Shown here piece by piece: positions 1 to 7,277 of a DNA stretch of 64,000 nt (within the stretch, counting starts at the first letter, position 1; each line of letters begins with the position of its first letter). The translations under genes were made by a program, and so were the position numbers. Below the pieces are notes generated by a model. That model saw only the letters and a program-made list of their open reading frames with translations. It made no database searches and was not told the DNA's origin. Origin of the DNA: an uncultured Paracoccus sp. (lineage in GTDB: Bacteria; Pseudomonadota; Alphaproteobacteria; Rhodobacterales; Rhodobacteraceae). The stretch is from the NCBI GenBank assembly GCA_934533075.1, contig CAKTBJ010000004.1:1-64000 (forward strand). Reading direction: 5' to 3'.

Positions 1-273
1 CTGAGAACTGACGGCGTCTTGAACACCGCCTTGATATGCCACCCTTCAGGCCATCACCAACTTTCGCCCATTACTCGCTCGCCGTTCGTCTTCGAGACTG
101 AAGGTCCGCTTCGATGGTCTGGTTCAAAGGCCATGCTGCAACGCCGCAAGTCCACTTCCCCGCCTTCACGGGTGCGGAAGTGAGGTGCTCGTTGCGCGCC
201 TGATGAACGACCGCTTTGCCAAGTTGCCGCGGCCGCCATGCCGCACCACCGCAAGGCCGCTCTCCGCCCCCGT
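1..273. other. No gene recognised at left edge
   Basis: Short open frames on both strands here are arginine-rich or match nothing I know. The stretch lies downstream of the minus-strand gene ending at 274, within what is probably the body of the integrated element. I see no tRNA, repeat or clear terminator. Confidence 0.4.
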
Positions 274-1554
274 TCACCACCCGTAGCTTGGCATCGGCGG
301 ATCACCCAACGGGTCATACAGCTCGTCGACTTCAGGAAAGAGGGCCTTGCCCTCGAACTGCGCTGCCGCCGCGCGGATCGTCGTTCTTTCTGTCAGGGAA
401 GCGAGGCGTCCTCGCGCCCAACTGATCATGCGACCCAATTCAGTCGATGGGTCCGCCTCGACTCCATCGGGAACAGTGGACAGCCAAGTGCGAATGTCGG
501 TTGCTTCTCGCTGCAACTCGACCAGTTCCCGCAGGTAGGTTACGCGCGTTTCCTCGCGCTGTTTCCGCTTCTTCGCCAGATCGCGTCGGCGGCTCAATTC
601 GGCCCACCGACGTTCATCCTCTTCGCGTTTTTCGCGCTTGGCTCTGTCGCTGGCGAGCAGTGCCTTCAGGCCATCAACGATCGCTGGGATCATGGTGTCG
701 ATGCGCTGTGTCTTCCCATCGGCCCAAGTCTTGCGCAGCCCCTGCGACCAGCCATCGACGGTCAGCGAGAGCTGCCCAAGATAGATAGTGTCAAATTCAG
801 GCCACGGCCTCTGGTGGGGGAGGGAGCTATAGAGATCCCAGTTTCTCCGGTCCGCTGCCCGCTGCCGCCGCGCCAGGCGCTGATCGTAGACTTCCTGCTC
901 CTGGGCGGTCGGGATGTGTTTCTGTCGTCTGGATTTCTCGATCAGGGTGAAGGTGATCGTGTCCTTGCCGATCGTGATCTTCATCCGGGCGTCGTCGGGT
1001 TCCAGTAGCAGCTCCTCGCCATCAAGCGATGAGGCGAGGCTCTGCAATATGGAAAGGGCGCGCTCTACCTGGTCCTGATGCACGACAACGCCACAGAGGC
1101 CAGGTCCTCGTGCCGAAACGCATCCGTAGTCATCCGGCTTCGCTTTGCGCAGGGCGCGACCCGTTGGGGCAAGCGATCGGTGCAGGGGGGCTGGATGCAA
1201 GGTGGTGTCGGTGTGCTCATCAATTTGCTCAGCGACCGCTGCGGACGGCGCCTTCACCTTCCGTTCAGCCGGTTTCGTTCGTGGGACTTCACGAGGCGGC
1301 AGCTTTGCAGTGATTTCGACCCGTTGAAGCGTCGGATCTTTGAGATCGCGCAGCGGCGGCAGCGTGAATCGCTCTCCCGCGCTCACACGTGCCCAGTAAG
1401 CATTGGAGGGGCATGGAACGGAGTGGCGAGAGCAAATGCTGCGCAGTTCGCTTTCGCGAATGCCGAGTCCCGCCGCGACCTGTCCCGCTGGATTTGCCCA
1501 GACCAACACGAAAAGCTCCTCGCGGCTGAGCTGCCTCACATCACCAGTCATCAT
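274..1554 (-). CDS. Uncharacterised mobile-element protein (426 aa)
   Basis: I do not recognise a named function. The start is placed at the tandem ATG codons (1554/1551) because the product then begins MMTGDVRQLSREELFVLVW. That N-terminus resembles an alphaproteobacterial element-borne family opening with LSREEL..LVW followed by a helix-turn-helix-like stretch (G-I-R-E-S-E-L-R, then a proline/cysteine segment and AYWAR), about residues 6-55. The C-terminal half is strongly charged and rich in Arg, Lys and Glu (about residues 230-390), probably helical or coiled coil. Frames upstream of 1554 remain open but are low-complexity and look non-coding. The neighbours are AlpA and a serine recombinase, so it is cargo or a maintenance gene of an integrated element. 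A DNA-binding role is inference only. Confidence 0.55.
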   Translation of the reverse strand: MMTGDVRQLSREELFVLVWANPAGQVAAGLGIRESELRSICSRHSVPCPSNAYWARVSAGERFTLPPLRDLKDPTLQRVEITAKLPPREVPRTKPAERKVKAPSAAVAEQIDEHTDTTLHPAPLHRSLAPTGRALRKAKPDDYGCVSARGPGLCGVVVHQDQVERALSILQSLASSLDGEELLLEPDDARMKITIGKDTITFTLIEKSRRQKHIPTAQEQEVYDQRLARRQRAADRRNWDLYSSLPHQRPWPEFDTIYLGQLSLTVDGWSQGLRKTWADGKTQRIDTMIPAIVDGLKALLASDRAKREKREEDERRWAELSRRRDLAKKRKQREETRVTYLRELVELQREATDIRTWLSTVPDGVEADPSTELGRMISWARGRLASLTERTTIRAAAAQFEGKALFPEVDELYDPLGDPPMPSYGW

Positions 1555-2098
1555 CCCGTCCCTAACAACATCCCGATCGCGCGCCACTAAGTGCGGTATC
1601 GCCGGCGACCGGGCGGCACAATCCATCTTTTGCGGGTCAGACGTCCGAGAACACCGTGTTCTTCCGCTCGCTCCGTCAACCTCATCGAGCGGCAGCTTTT
1701 TCAAATTTCTGCAGGTGCCATGCCACATACTCGCCAGTCGGCTTCCCGCCCAATACGCTGAGCTATTCTGTGTCGGCATGTGCTTGCTTGCCCATGCGGC
1801 AAATGGTCGGAAGGTCCCGACAGCTACGACGTTTGGAGAGCCAGACGCTTGTCTTGGTCGGCAGCAAGCTGCCTCGGGCGCGTCTATCGAATCAGGCTGT
1901 CGACCAGGTGCCGTATTCGCTGTTAAACGCAGCGTTGAATCGGTCGACGACCGGGGCCCCCGACTCTGGAACCGTCCCATTTATAGCCTGCACTACGCCC
2001 CACTACGACGGAATGAAACTCCCTCTTGCCTACCCGTAACTGCCTGTTCTGTCTGGATCAGGAGCAGTCAGAAACAACCCGTAGGAGGCAGAGCAGCC
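1555..2098. other. Intergenic stretch, no convincing gene
   Basis: This 544-base gap separates the minus-strand 426-aa gene from the divergent alpA-like gene, so it should hold both promoters. No near-consensus sigma-70 promoter stands out. A strong Shine-Dalgarno AGGAGG sits at 2083-2088 before the alpA-like start. Frames on the plus strand reading into alpA are poor in GC at codon position three and look non-coding. A 22-codon minus-strand segment ending at 1682 (LSVLGGKPTGEYVAW...) reads like a gene tail but is preceded in frame by a stop. Confidence 0.4.
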
Positions 2099-2314
2099 AT
2101 GCCCGCACCAGACCGCATCATCCGCCTGAACACGGTCCTTGCCCGCACCGGGCTGTCACGGTCCACCATCTACCGCAAGATGGCCGAGGGCACGTTCCCG
2201 GCCCAGTTCAGGATCAGCACCAACGGCACGGGCTGGAAGGAATCCGATATCAACCGATGGGTCGAGAACCCCGTCAAATGGCGGCCGGAGGAAGAGGCCG
2301 GTGATGGCCGATGA
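2099..2314 (+). CDS. AlpA-family transcriptional regulator (71 aa)
   Basis: A small DNA-binding protein of the AlpA/excisionase-like MerR-type helix-turn-helix group, which typically controls integrase or excision genes on prophages and integrative elements. The product shows the family pattern: RLNTVLARTGLSRSTIYRKM (helix-turn-helix, residues 9-28), then F-P (33-34) and W-K-E-S-D-I-N-R-W near residues 46-54. The ATG at 2099 follows an AGGAGG at 2083-2088 and gives the usual length. The next gene starts inside its last codons. It lies about 1 kb upstream of a large serine recombinase, consistent with control of that element, although direct regulation is inferred. Confidence 0.85.
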   Translation: MPAPDRIIRLNTVLARTGLSRSTIYRKMAEGTFPAQFRISTNGTGWKESDINRWVENPVKWRPEEEAGDGR

Positions 2315-2549
2315 CGGAAAGTGCCCTGGCGGGGAGAGGCCGGCTAACGACAACCGACCGCCAGATGGACGGGATGCCGGGGGCAGGGTTGATGCATCTG
2401 CGCAACTGGATGCGGTGGTCCTGACCATCGCCCGGCTGATCGGCAGGCGGATGGCGCGAGAGGACTACGAGAGTGCCATGCGCGCCGCCAACGACAACAC
2501 CCCACCAACCCGGGGTGGGGGCGGGCGGGATCGTGATGACGATGCGTGA
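2304..2549 (+). CDS. Small acidic hypothetical protein of the element (81 aa)
   Basis: The gene overlaps the 3' end of the AlpA gene by 11 bases, with GAGGAAGAGG just upstream as ribosome-binding site, so the two are probably co-translated. The product is hydrophilic, carries two A-N-D-N motifs (residues 14-17 and 62-65) flanking a short helix (VVLTIARLIGRRMAREDY, residues 38-55), and ends in a Gly/Asp-rich tail. Small proteins of this style next to AlpA are common on alphaproteobacterial integrative elements, but I know no function. It is not a recognisable toxin or excisionase. Confidence 0.6.
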   Translation: MADDGKCPGGERPANDNRPPDGRDAGGRVDASAQLDAVVLTIARLIGRRMAREDYESAMRAANDNTPPTRGGGGRDRDDDA

Positions 2550-2583
2550 GACCGCCGCATGAGGGGAATGGCTGTGCGTGACA

Positions 2584-2611
2584 TTGACATCCAATGGGAT
2601 GTCTATAAATT
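2584..2611 (+). promoter_or_regulatory. Candidate sigma-70 promoter of the PIN/antitoxin pair
   Basis: TTGACA at 2584-2589 is followed 16 bases later by TAAATT at 2606-2611; an overlapping TATAAA at 2604-2609 has a shorter 14-base spacer. Transcription would then begin within a base or two of the ATG at 2619, implying a leaderless mRNA. No Shine-Dalgarno precedes that ATG, which fits. This is a pattern call only. Confidence 0.45.
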
Positions 2612-2618
2612 ATCTCCC

Positions 2619-3038
2619 ATGAGGCTGGTTCTGGACACCAATGTGATCGTTGCGGCCTTCCGCAGCCGCAACGGGGCGAGCAACCTGCTTCTGCGAATGG
2701 TTGATCGTGGCGCGGTGACGCCGCTTTGCTCGACGGCGCTGTTCCTCGAATACGAGGCGGTGCTGAGCCGGGAGGAAACCCGGAAGGTGACGGGGCACAG
2801 CCTGGAGGATGTCGCGGCGGTGATGAGCGCGCTCGCTGTTGTGTCCGAGGGCGTCGATATCTCGTTCCGGACGCGGCCGATGCTGTCCGATGTCGCCGAC
2901 GAGATGGTGCTGGAGGCTGCGTTGAACGGGCAGGCCGAGGCCATCGTGACGCATAACGTCAAGGACTTCCGCCCGGCGCTCGCGCTGGGCGTCATCATCG
3001 CAACGCCGGGAGAGATCGTCAGGAGACTGAACACATGA
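2619..3038 (+). CDS. PIN-domain toxin (VapC-like ribonuclease), 139 aa
   Basis: A putative endoribonuclease toxin of the PIN fold. The acidic metal-site residues are visible: D6 in MRLVLDTNVI, E44 in LFLEYEAVL, D94 in SDVADEMVLEAA, and the late T-H-N-V-K-D-F segment (111-117). The start at 2619 is chosen because the family begins exactly with MRLVLDTN; in-frame ATGs at 2559 and 2568 would add an unrelated leader, and a promoter-like sequence lies just before 2619. Its stop overlaps the start of the downstream ribbon-helix-helix gene (ATGA), the coupling typical of toxin-antitoxin pairs. The toxin comes first here, the less common order. It probably stabilises the mobile element. Confidence 0.85.
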   Translation: MRLVLDTNVIVAAFRSRNGASNLLLRMVDRGAVTPLCSTALFLEYEAVLSREETRKVTGHSLEDVAAVMSALAVVSEGVDISFRTRPMLSDVADEMVLEAALNGQAEAIVTHNVKDFRPALALGVIIATPGEIVRRLNT

Positions 3039-3289
3039 CGCAGACCCAACGCTACAAATACCCGCTGCAACTGCCGCAGTCGCTCAAGGAGACGGCGGCG
3101 CGCCTGGCGCAGGAGGACGGCGTGTCGCTTAATCAGTGGATCGTCTCGGCGGTCGCTCAGAAGATCGGCGCGGTGGAGACGGCGGCCGATTTCTTGAAAG
3201 CGCGCGCGGGCACGGCGAAGCGCGGCGACCTGACCCGGCTTCTGGACCGGGCGCCGGATGTGGCGCCGATGCCGAAGGACAAGATGTGA
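3035..3289 (+). CDS. Ribbon-helix-helix antitoxin (84 aa)
   Basis: The likely antitoxin partner of the PIN toxin. The N-terminal 45 residues have the HicB/CopG-type ribbon-helix-helix pattern: a basic/hydrophobic strand (KYPLQLPQSL), then AARLAQEDGVSLNQWIVSAVAQKIG. The C-terminal tail (residues 46-84) would be the disordered toxin-binding segment. The start ATG overlaps the toxin stop by four bases, so translation is coupled. Such proteins normally bind their own promoter; no clear inverted repeat was picked out near 2584-2611. The assignment as antitoxin rests on fold pattern plus position. Confidence 0.8.
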   Translation: MTQTQRYKYPLQLPQSLKETAARLAQEDGVSLNQWIVSAVAQKIGAVETAADFLKARAGTAKRGDLTRLLDRAPDVAPMPKDKM

Positions 3290-3358
3290 TCCACGAAACG
3301 CCGCGCCTGCCCCACCACAGGCGAGGATGAGAGGACTGACCGAGCGGAGACCATCGCC

Positions 3359-5077
3359 ATGACCCGCACCGCACTCTATGCCCGCTATTCCGACGACAAG
3401 CAGAACGAAGCCTCCATCGAGGACCAGTTCCGGCTCTGCCGGGAACATGCAGCACGGGAGCGGTGGCAGATCGTCGGCTCCTACGAGGATGCGGCCATAT
3501 CCGGTGCCAGCACGATCCTGCGTCCCGGCATCCAGCGGCTTATGCGGGATGCGCAGCATGGCGAGTTCAATATTCTGCTGGCCGAGGCGCTGGACCGGAT
3601 CAGCCGCGATCAGGCGGACGTGGCGACCCTGTTCAAGCATCTGAAATTCGCGGGCGTCACCATCGTCACCCTGGCCGAGGGCGAGATCAGCGAGCTTCAT
3701 GTCGGGCTCAAGGGCACGATGAACGCGCTGTTCCTGAAAGACCTCGCCATGAAGACCCACCGGGGCCTGCGGGGCAGGGTGGAGAAAGGTAAGGCGGGCG
3801 GTGGGCTTTGCTACGGCTATCGCGTCGTGAAGAAGCTCGACGGAAATGGCGAACCGATCCGGGGTGATCGCGAGATCATCCCCGAGGAAGCCGAGATCGT
3901 CCGGCGCATCTTCCGCGAGTTCGCATCCGGCAAGAGTCCCAAGGCCATCGCCGTCGATCTGAACAGGGAGGGCATCCCCGGTCCGCTGGGCCGCGCATGG
4001 GGCGATACCAGCATCCGGGGTCATCGTAATCGCGGCACCGGCATCATCAACAACGAGCTTTACGCAGGCGTTCTGGTCTGGAACCGGCTCCGCTTCGTCA
4101 AGGACCCCAGCACCGGCACGCGGGTCTCGCGCCCGAACCCGGAAGCCGCCTGGATCAGGACTGAAGTGCCGCATCTGCGCATCGTGGACGATGCGCTCTG
4201 GAACGCGGTGCGGGAGCGCCAGAAGCAGATCGCGGAAATCTTTGGCCCGAACCCGGCCAATACGCGAGAGGGCAGGGCGAAGCGGCTGCATCTGGCAAAC
4301 CGGCCCGTCTCTCTCCTTTCCGGCCTGCTGACTTGCGGATGCTGCGGCGGGAAGGTCGGCATCATCCTGTCCAACCGCCTCGGGTGCCTGAACCATCACC
4401 GGCGCGGCACCTGCACCAACAACCGTACCATCTTGCGCGACAAGCTGGAGGCACGGGTTCTGGCCGGATTGCAGGATCGATTGGTCTCGGCCGAGACGGT
4501 GGAGGAAGCAGTCCGCGCCTATGTCGAGGAAACCAACCGGCTGAACCATCAGCGCCGGGCGCAGCAGGACACCGACCGCCGCGCGTTAGCGAAGATCGAG
4601 CGCGCCATCGCCGGGATCATCGCGGCCATCGAGGACGGCATGTATCAGCCATCCATAAAGGCGCGCATGGACGAGTTGGAGCGCCAGAAGGTAGAGATCG
4701 CCGCCCGCATGGCTGAAGCCCCCGCCGATGTGCCGGATGTTCACCCGAACGTGGCGGCAAACTACAGCCGCAATGTCGCGCGCTTCGCCGAGGCCCTGAA
4801 CGATCCCGATGGCGGCAGGCAGGCGGCCGAGGCGCTACGCTCGCTCATCGGCCAGGTCATCGTCACACCCGGCGAGAAGTGGGGCGAGGTCCATGCCGAG
4901 CTACGCGGCGAGCCGATGGGTATCCTCGGCATCGCCACAGCCCATCCGGAGCAGGGGCGAACGTCTGTTGTGTCGCCAGTGGCCACAGGCCCCCGCAACC
5001 AGTTACTACCAAAAAACCGCGCTAAAGCAACCGCTTGGCGCGGTTTTTGTTTGCGCGCAGCGCAGAAAATTCAATAA
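3359..5077 (+). CDS. Large serine site-specific recombinase (572 aa)
   Basis: The integrase of the element, catalysing integration and excision by a serine-recombinase mechanism. Residues 1-150 form the resolvase catalytic domain, with the nucleophile S11 in LYARYSDDKQ and the R-L-M..A..G-E-F / D-R-I-S-R-D signature. Residues 160-270 are the recombinase domain (A-I-A-V-D-L-N..G-I-P-G-P). A zinc ribbon has C326, C329, C343 and C352. A coiled coil occupies roughly 370-450. Length is normal for the family. The final 25 or so codons (KNRAKATAWRGF...) lie across a rho-independent terminator at 5012-5048 and look like vector-junction sequence rather than conserved protein, so the native C-terminus may have been set by the insertion site. 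Confidence 0.93.
   Translation: MTRTALYARYSDDKQNEASIEDQFRLCREHAARERWQIVGSYEDAAISGASTILRPGIQRLMRDAQHGEFNILLAEALDRISRDQADVATLFKHLKFAGVTIVTLAEGEISELHVGLKGTMNALFLKDLAMKTHRGLRGRVEKGKAGGGLCYGYRVVKKLDGNGEPIRGDREIIPEEAEIVRRIFREFASGKSPKAIAVDLNREGIPGPLGRAWGDTSIRGHRNRGTGIINNELYAGVLVWNRLRFVKDPSTGTRVSRPNPEAAWIRTEVPHLRIVDDALWNAVRERQKQIAEIFGPNPANTREGRAKRLHLANRPVSLLSGLLTCGCCGGKVGIILSNRLGCLNHHRRGTCTNNRTILRDKLEARVLAGLQDRLVSAETVEEAVRAYVEETNRLNHQRRAQQDTDRRALAKIERAIAGIIAAIEDGMYQPSIKARMDELERQKVEIAARMAEAPADVPDVHPNVAANYSRNVARFAEALNDPDGGRQAAEALRSLIGQVIVTPGEKWGEVHAELRGEPMGILGIATAHPEQGRTSVVSPVATGPRNQLLPKNRAKATAWRGFCLRAAQKIQ
5012..5048 (+). terminator. Strong bidirectional rho-independent terminator
   Basis: Five A residues (5012-5016) and CCGCGC (5017-5022) pair with GCGCGG (5038-5043) and five T residues (5044-5048); an inner AAGC/GCTT stem (5025-5028 and 5033-5036) closes on a four-base loop. 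The stem with A- and T-tracts can work on both strands. It sits inside the 3' coding end of the recombinase, upstream of the stop at 5075-5077. Confidence 0.85.
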
Positions 5078-5123
5078 AATTAAATACCTACTCCCGCAGC
5101 TTCAAATCAGGTGTCCCGAACTC

Positions 5124-5137
5124 CGCAACTAGTTGCG
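5124..5137. repeat. 14-bp perfect palindrome, possible attachment-site core
   Basis: CGCAACTAGTTGCG reads the same on both strands. The 12-mer CCGCAACTAGTT (5123-5134) recurs with one mismatch at 4993-5004 (CCGCAACCAGTT), on the other side of the terminator. The position, about 50 bases beyond the recombinase gene and before the SDR remnant, is where an element end would be expected. The attachment-site role is inference. Confidence 0.35.
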
Positions 5138-5164
5138 AAGCGTAGTAGGGGATAGAGCAGCGGC

Positions 5165-5311
5165 TTAGGGAGGCCCGCGCTTTCCGAGCAGAGCCACAGC
5201 ACGGTTCCCATGATTTCCTCGGGCCGGCCGAGGCGGCCGATCGGCTCCTACGTGGTCGCGGCCTGCAGGCCCTCGGGCGTGCCGCCGGTGAAGCGGTCGA
5301 TCATTGCGTTA
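5165..5311 (-). pseudogene. Remnant of a short-chain dehydrogenase/reductase gene
   Basis: Minus-strand translation from about 5311 gives MIDRFTGGTPEGLQAATT, an in-frame TAG (5248-5250), then EPIGRLGRPEEIMGTVLWLC and SESAGLP. This is the classical C-terminal region of SDR enzymes (M-I-D-R-F...E-P-I-G-R-x-G-x-P-E-E-I...V-L-W-L-C-S). The cofactor and catalytic parts are missing, the usual ending (V-D-G-G) is absent, and a stop codon interrupts it, so it is a decayed fragment. It lies between the mobile-element end and the LysR gene, and was probably part of the catabolic locus before the element inserted or a deletion occurred. Confidence 0.8.
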
Positions 5312-5326
5312 GGCCGCTTGTCAATG

Positions 5327-6274
5327 TCAAAGCATGTTGCGCGCGCACACCAGATCAGAGGAATCGCCAAGGTGATGCGCCCGCAATTCCTCGGCGAAGC
5401 GTCGGGCGGGACCGGACAATGACCTCCCCCGGAGATACTGGACACTGATCTGGAACCGAGTGGACGTCCCGAGGATGGGGCGATAGACTAAAAAATCTGC
5501 CCTATGACGCGACCGCACATAGCCTGGCAGAACCGCGATTCCATGTTCCGAGGCAGCCAGCCCCAGAGCTGTATCGACAAGCGAGACTTCGAAAATATCG
5601 TCGAAATCCACCCGCTGCTGGGTCAGGACCGCCTCGACCAGCCGGGCGGCTGCGGCCGAGTGGCGAAGCAGGATCACCTTGTGGGCCTTGAGATCCGCCC
5701 ATCTGACCGAAGGTTGCGCGGTCAGCGGGTGCATGTTGTGCAGGACCGCCTGCAGCGGCAACTCGACATCGGCGATGCGGATATAATCCAGCTGGGGATG
5801 CTCGATCCAGTCGACGGGCCGCACGGTGACGCCGATTTCCGCCTCCTCGGACAGCAGGGCACGAAGGGCGTTCGCGGTCTGGCTGTCGTAAACAACGACC
5901 TCCACTTCGGGGTGGCGTCGAGCGAAGGCAGAGATGATCGGCGGCAGCATGTTGCCGGACATATGTGGTCCGGACGCGATGGCCAGACGCCCGCGCGTGC
6001 CCGCTGCGCGCCGCCGCACATCCTCCAGCGATCGCTCCATCTGGTCGAGGAAGCGCTGCGCGTGCTGAAGGAACTCCGCCCCTTCGGGCGTGATTTGCAC
6101 CATGCGAGTGGTGCGGTCGAACAGCCTGACCTCCAGTCGCGCCTCGAGTTCCTTGATCTTCTTGCTCAGCGAGGACTGCGTCATCCCCAGCGTCGAGGAC
6201 GCCAGCGTGTAGCTGCCCAATCGGGCCAGCGTCGTAAAGGCCAACATGTCCCGCGTGCTGATGTCTGCAATCAT
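5327..6274 (-). CDS. LysR-family transcriptional regulator (315 aa)
   Basis: A LysR-type regulator: a winged helix-turn-helix at residues 8-65 (F-T-T-L-A-R-L-G-S-Y-T-L-A-S..L-G-M-T-Q-S-S-L-S-K-K-I) followed by a periplasmic-binding-like effector domain from about residue 90 to 300. Length is normal. It is divergent from the hydrolase/ABC operon beginning at 6387, the usual arrangement for control of that operon in response to a substrate or intermediate. The start at 6274 begins MIADISTRDM; an alternative ATG at residue 10 is possible. The effector is unknown. Confidence 0.9.
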   Translation of the reverse strand: MIADISTRDMLAFTTLARLGSYTLASSTLGMTQSSLSKKIKELEARLEVRLFDRTTRMVQITPEGAEFLQHAQRFLDQMERSLEDVRRRAAGTRGRLAIASGPHMSGNMLPPIISAFARRHPEVEVVVYDSQTANALRALLSEEAEIGVTVRPVDWIEHPQLDYIRIADVELPLQAVLHNMHPLTAQPSVRWADLKAHKVILLRHSAAAARLVEAVLTQQRVDFDDIFEVSLVDTALGLAASEHGIAVLPGYVRSRHRADFLVYRPILGTSTRFQISVQYLRGRSLSGPARRFAEELRAHHLGDSSDLVCARNML

Positions 6275-6386
6275 TTTAAGTCCATATGAGAATTAATTAA
6301 GTCTTTTATTTCGTTTGAGTGATTTGTTCAAGGCCCTTAGCAATGATGGTGCGATACGACACGACAAGGCTTGCAAGGGGGCGCTC
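6275..6386. promoter_or_regulatory. Divergent LysR/hydrolase control region
   Basis: The 112 bases between the LysR and hydrolase starts are notably AT-rich for this window, containing CATATG at about 6282, AATTAATT at about 6290 and a T-rich block after it. This is the expected position of LysR binding sites (T-N11-A type), but no single half-site pair is convincing. AAGGGGG at 6375-6381 is the ribosome-binding site of the hydrolase. Confidence 0.5.
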
Positions 6387-7277
6387 ATGGAGGAATCCTG
6401 GATCGACGTGGCGGGGGTCAGAACCCGCTATCTCACGGTAGGACAGGGCGGGCGGCCCGTCGTCTTCGTGCATGGCGGCACGATCGGCGACGTAAGCGCG
6501 GGTTCTTCGGCCAACGACTTCCAGACCATCCTGCCGCTGATCGGTGCCGATCGGGAGACGATCGCCGTCGACCGCATCGGGCAGGGCTATACCGGAAATC
6601 CCCTGCCGGGCGACGACGACGGCTGGACCATGAAGGGTTCGGTGCGCCATTTCATCGCGTTCCTGGAGAAGCTGGGCAAAGGCCCCTACCATCTGGTCGG
6701 TCATTCCCGTGGCGGCTATGTCGTCACCCGCACAACGCTGGAACGTCCCGACCTGGTCGAGAGCCTGACCATCGGCGACAGCAACACCGTCGCCCCTGGC
6801 GGTGCGCGCAACGAGGCGATCCACATCCGCAACCCGCATCCGCCGGGTAGCCGTGAGGCGATGGAATATGCCGCCAAGCACTACTATTTCGATCCGACAA
6901 TGCGCTCCGATGGCGGCTTCGAGACCGAGTTGACGATCCTGTCGCAGCCCAAGATCCGTGAGGCCATCGCCGTCATGGGCGAAGGTGGGCTGCGGGTCCG
7001 GAGCTATCTTCCCGGCCTTCTGGCGGATCGCGAGGACCTGTTCATGCGGCTGGAGCATCAGCCCCTGCCGCGGCGCGTCCTGATCCTGTGGGCTTATAAC
7101 GACCCGACCGCCCCGATCAGCATGGGCTATCAGCTGATGCGCCTTGTCTCGCGACACCAGCCCCGCGTCTCGATGCATGTCGTCAACCAGTCCGGCCACT
7201 CGCTCTATCGGGAGCGTCCGGCCCAATTCGTCCGTGCACTGAAGGACCATCTCGATGGGTGCTATGATGGCAACTGA
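6387..7277 (+). CDS. Alpha/beta-hydrolase with Ser-Asp-His triad (296 aa)
   Basis: A serine hydrolase of the alpha/beta fold, probably opening an ester, lactone or C-C bond in the catabolism of an imported compound. The oxyanion-side H-G-G (29-31) follows strand 3; the nucleophile S107 is in GHSRGG, the likely acid D239 in WAYNDP and the histidine H271 in QSGHSL. The ATG at 6387 is preferred over an upstream TTG at 6315 because AAGGGGG lies just before it. It is the first gene of the operon divergent from LysR, and its 3' end overlaps the second hydrolase by 23 bases. Substrate unknown. Confidence 0.88.
   Translation: MEESWIDVAGVRTRYLTVGQGGRPVVFVHGGTIGDVSAGSSANDFQTILPLIGADRETIAVDRIGQGYTGNPLPGDDDGWTMKGSVRHFIAFLEKLGKGPYHLVGHSRGGYVVTRTTLERPDLVESLTIGDSNTVAPGGARNEAIHIRNPHPPGSREAMEYAAKHYYFDPTMRSDGGFETELTILSQPKIREAIAVMGEGGLRVRSYLPGLLADREDLFMRLEHQPLPRRVLILWAYNDPTAPISMGYQLMRLVSRHQPRVSMHVVNQSGHSLYRERPAQFVRALKDHLDGCYDGN

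Noticed and set aside
1682..1795. Minus-strand peptide LSVLGGKPTGEYVAW... that looks like a gene tail
   Set aside because: Only 22 codons follow an in-frame stop, and the sequence upstream in the same frame shows no recognisable domain; too little to call a pseudogene.
4950..5010. Possible tRNA 3' end (ACCA at 5007-5010) as the integration target
   Set aside because: No T-arm (GGTTCGA-type) or acceptor complement lies at the right distance upstream.
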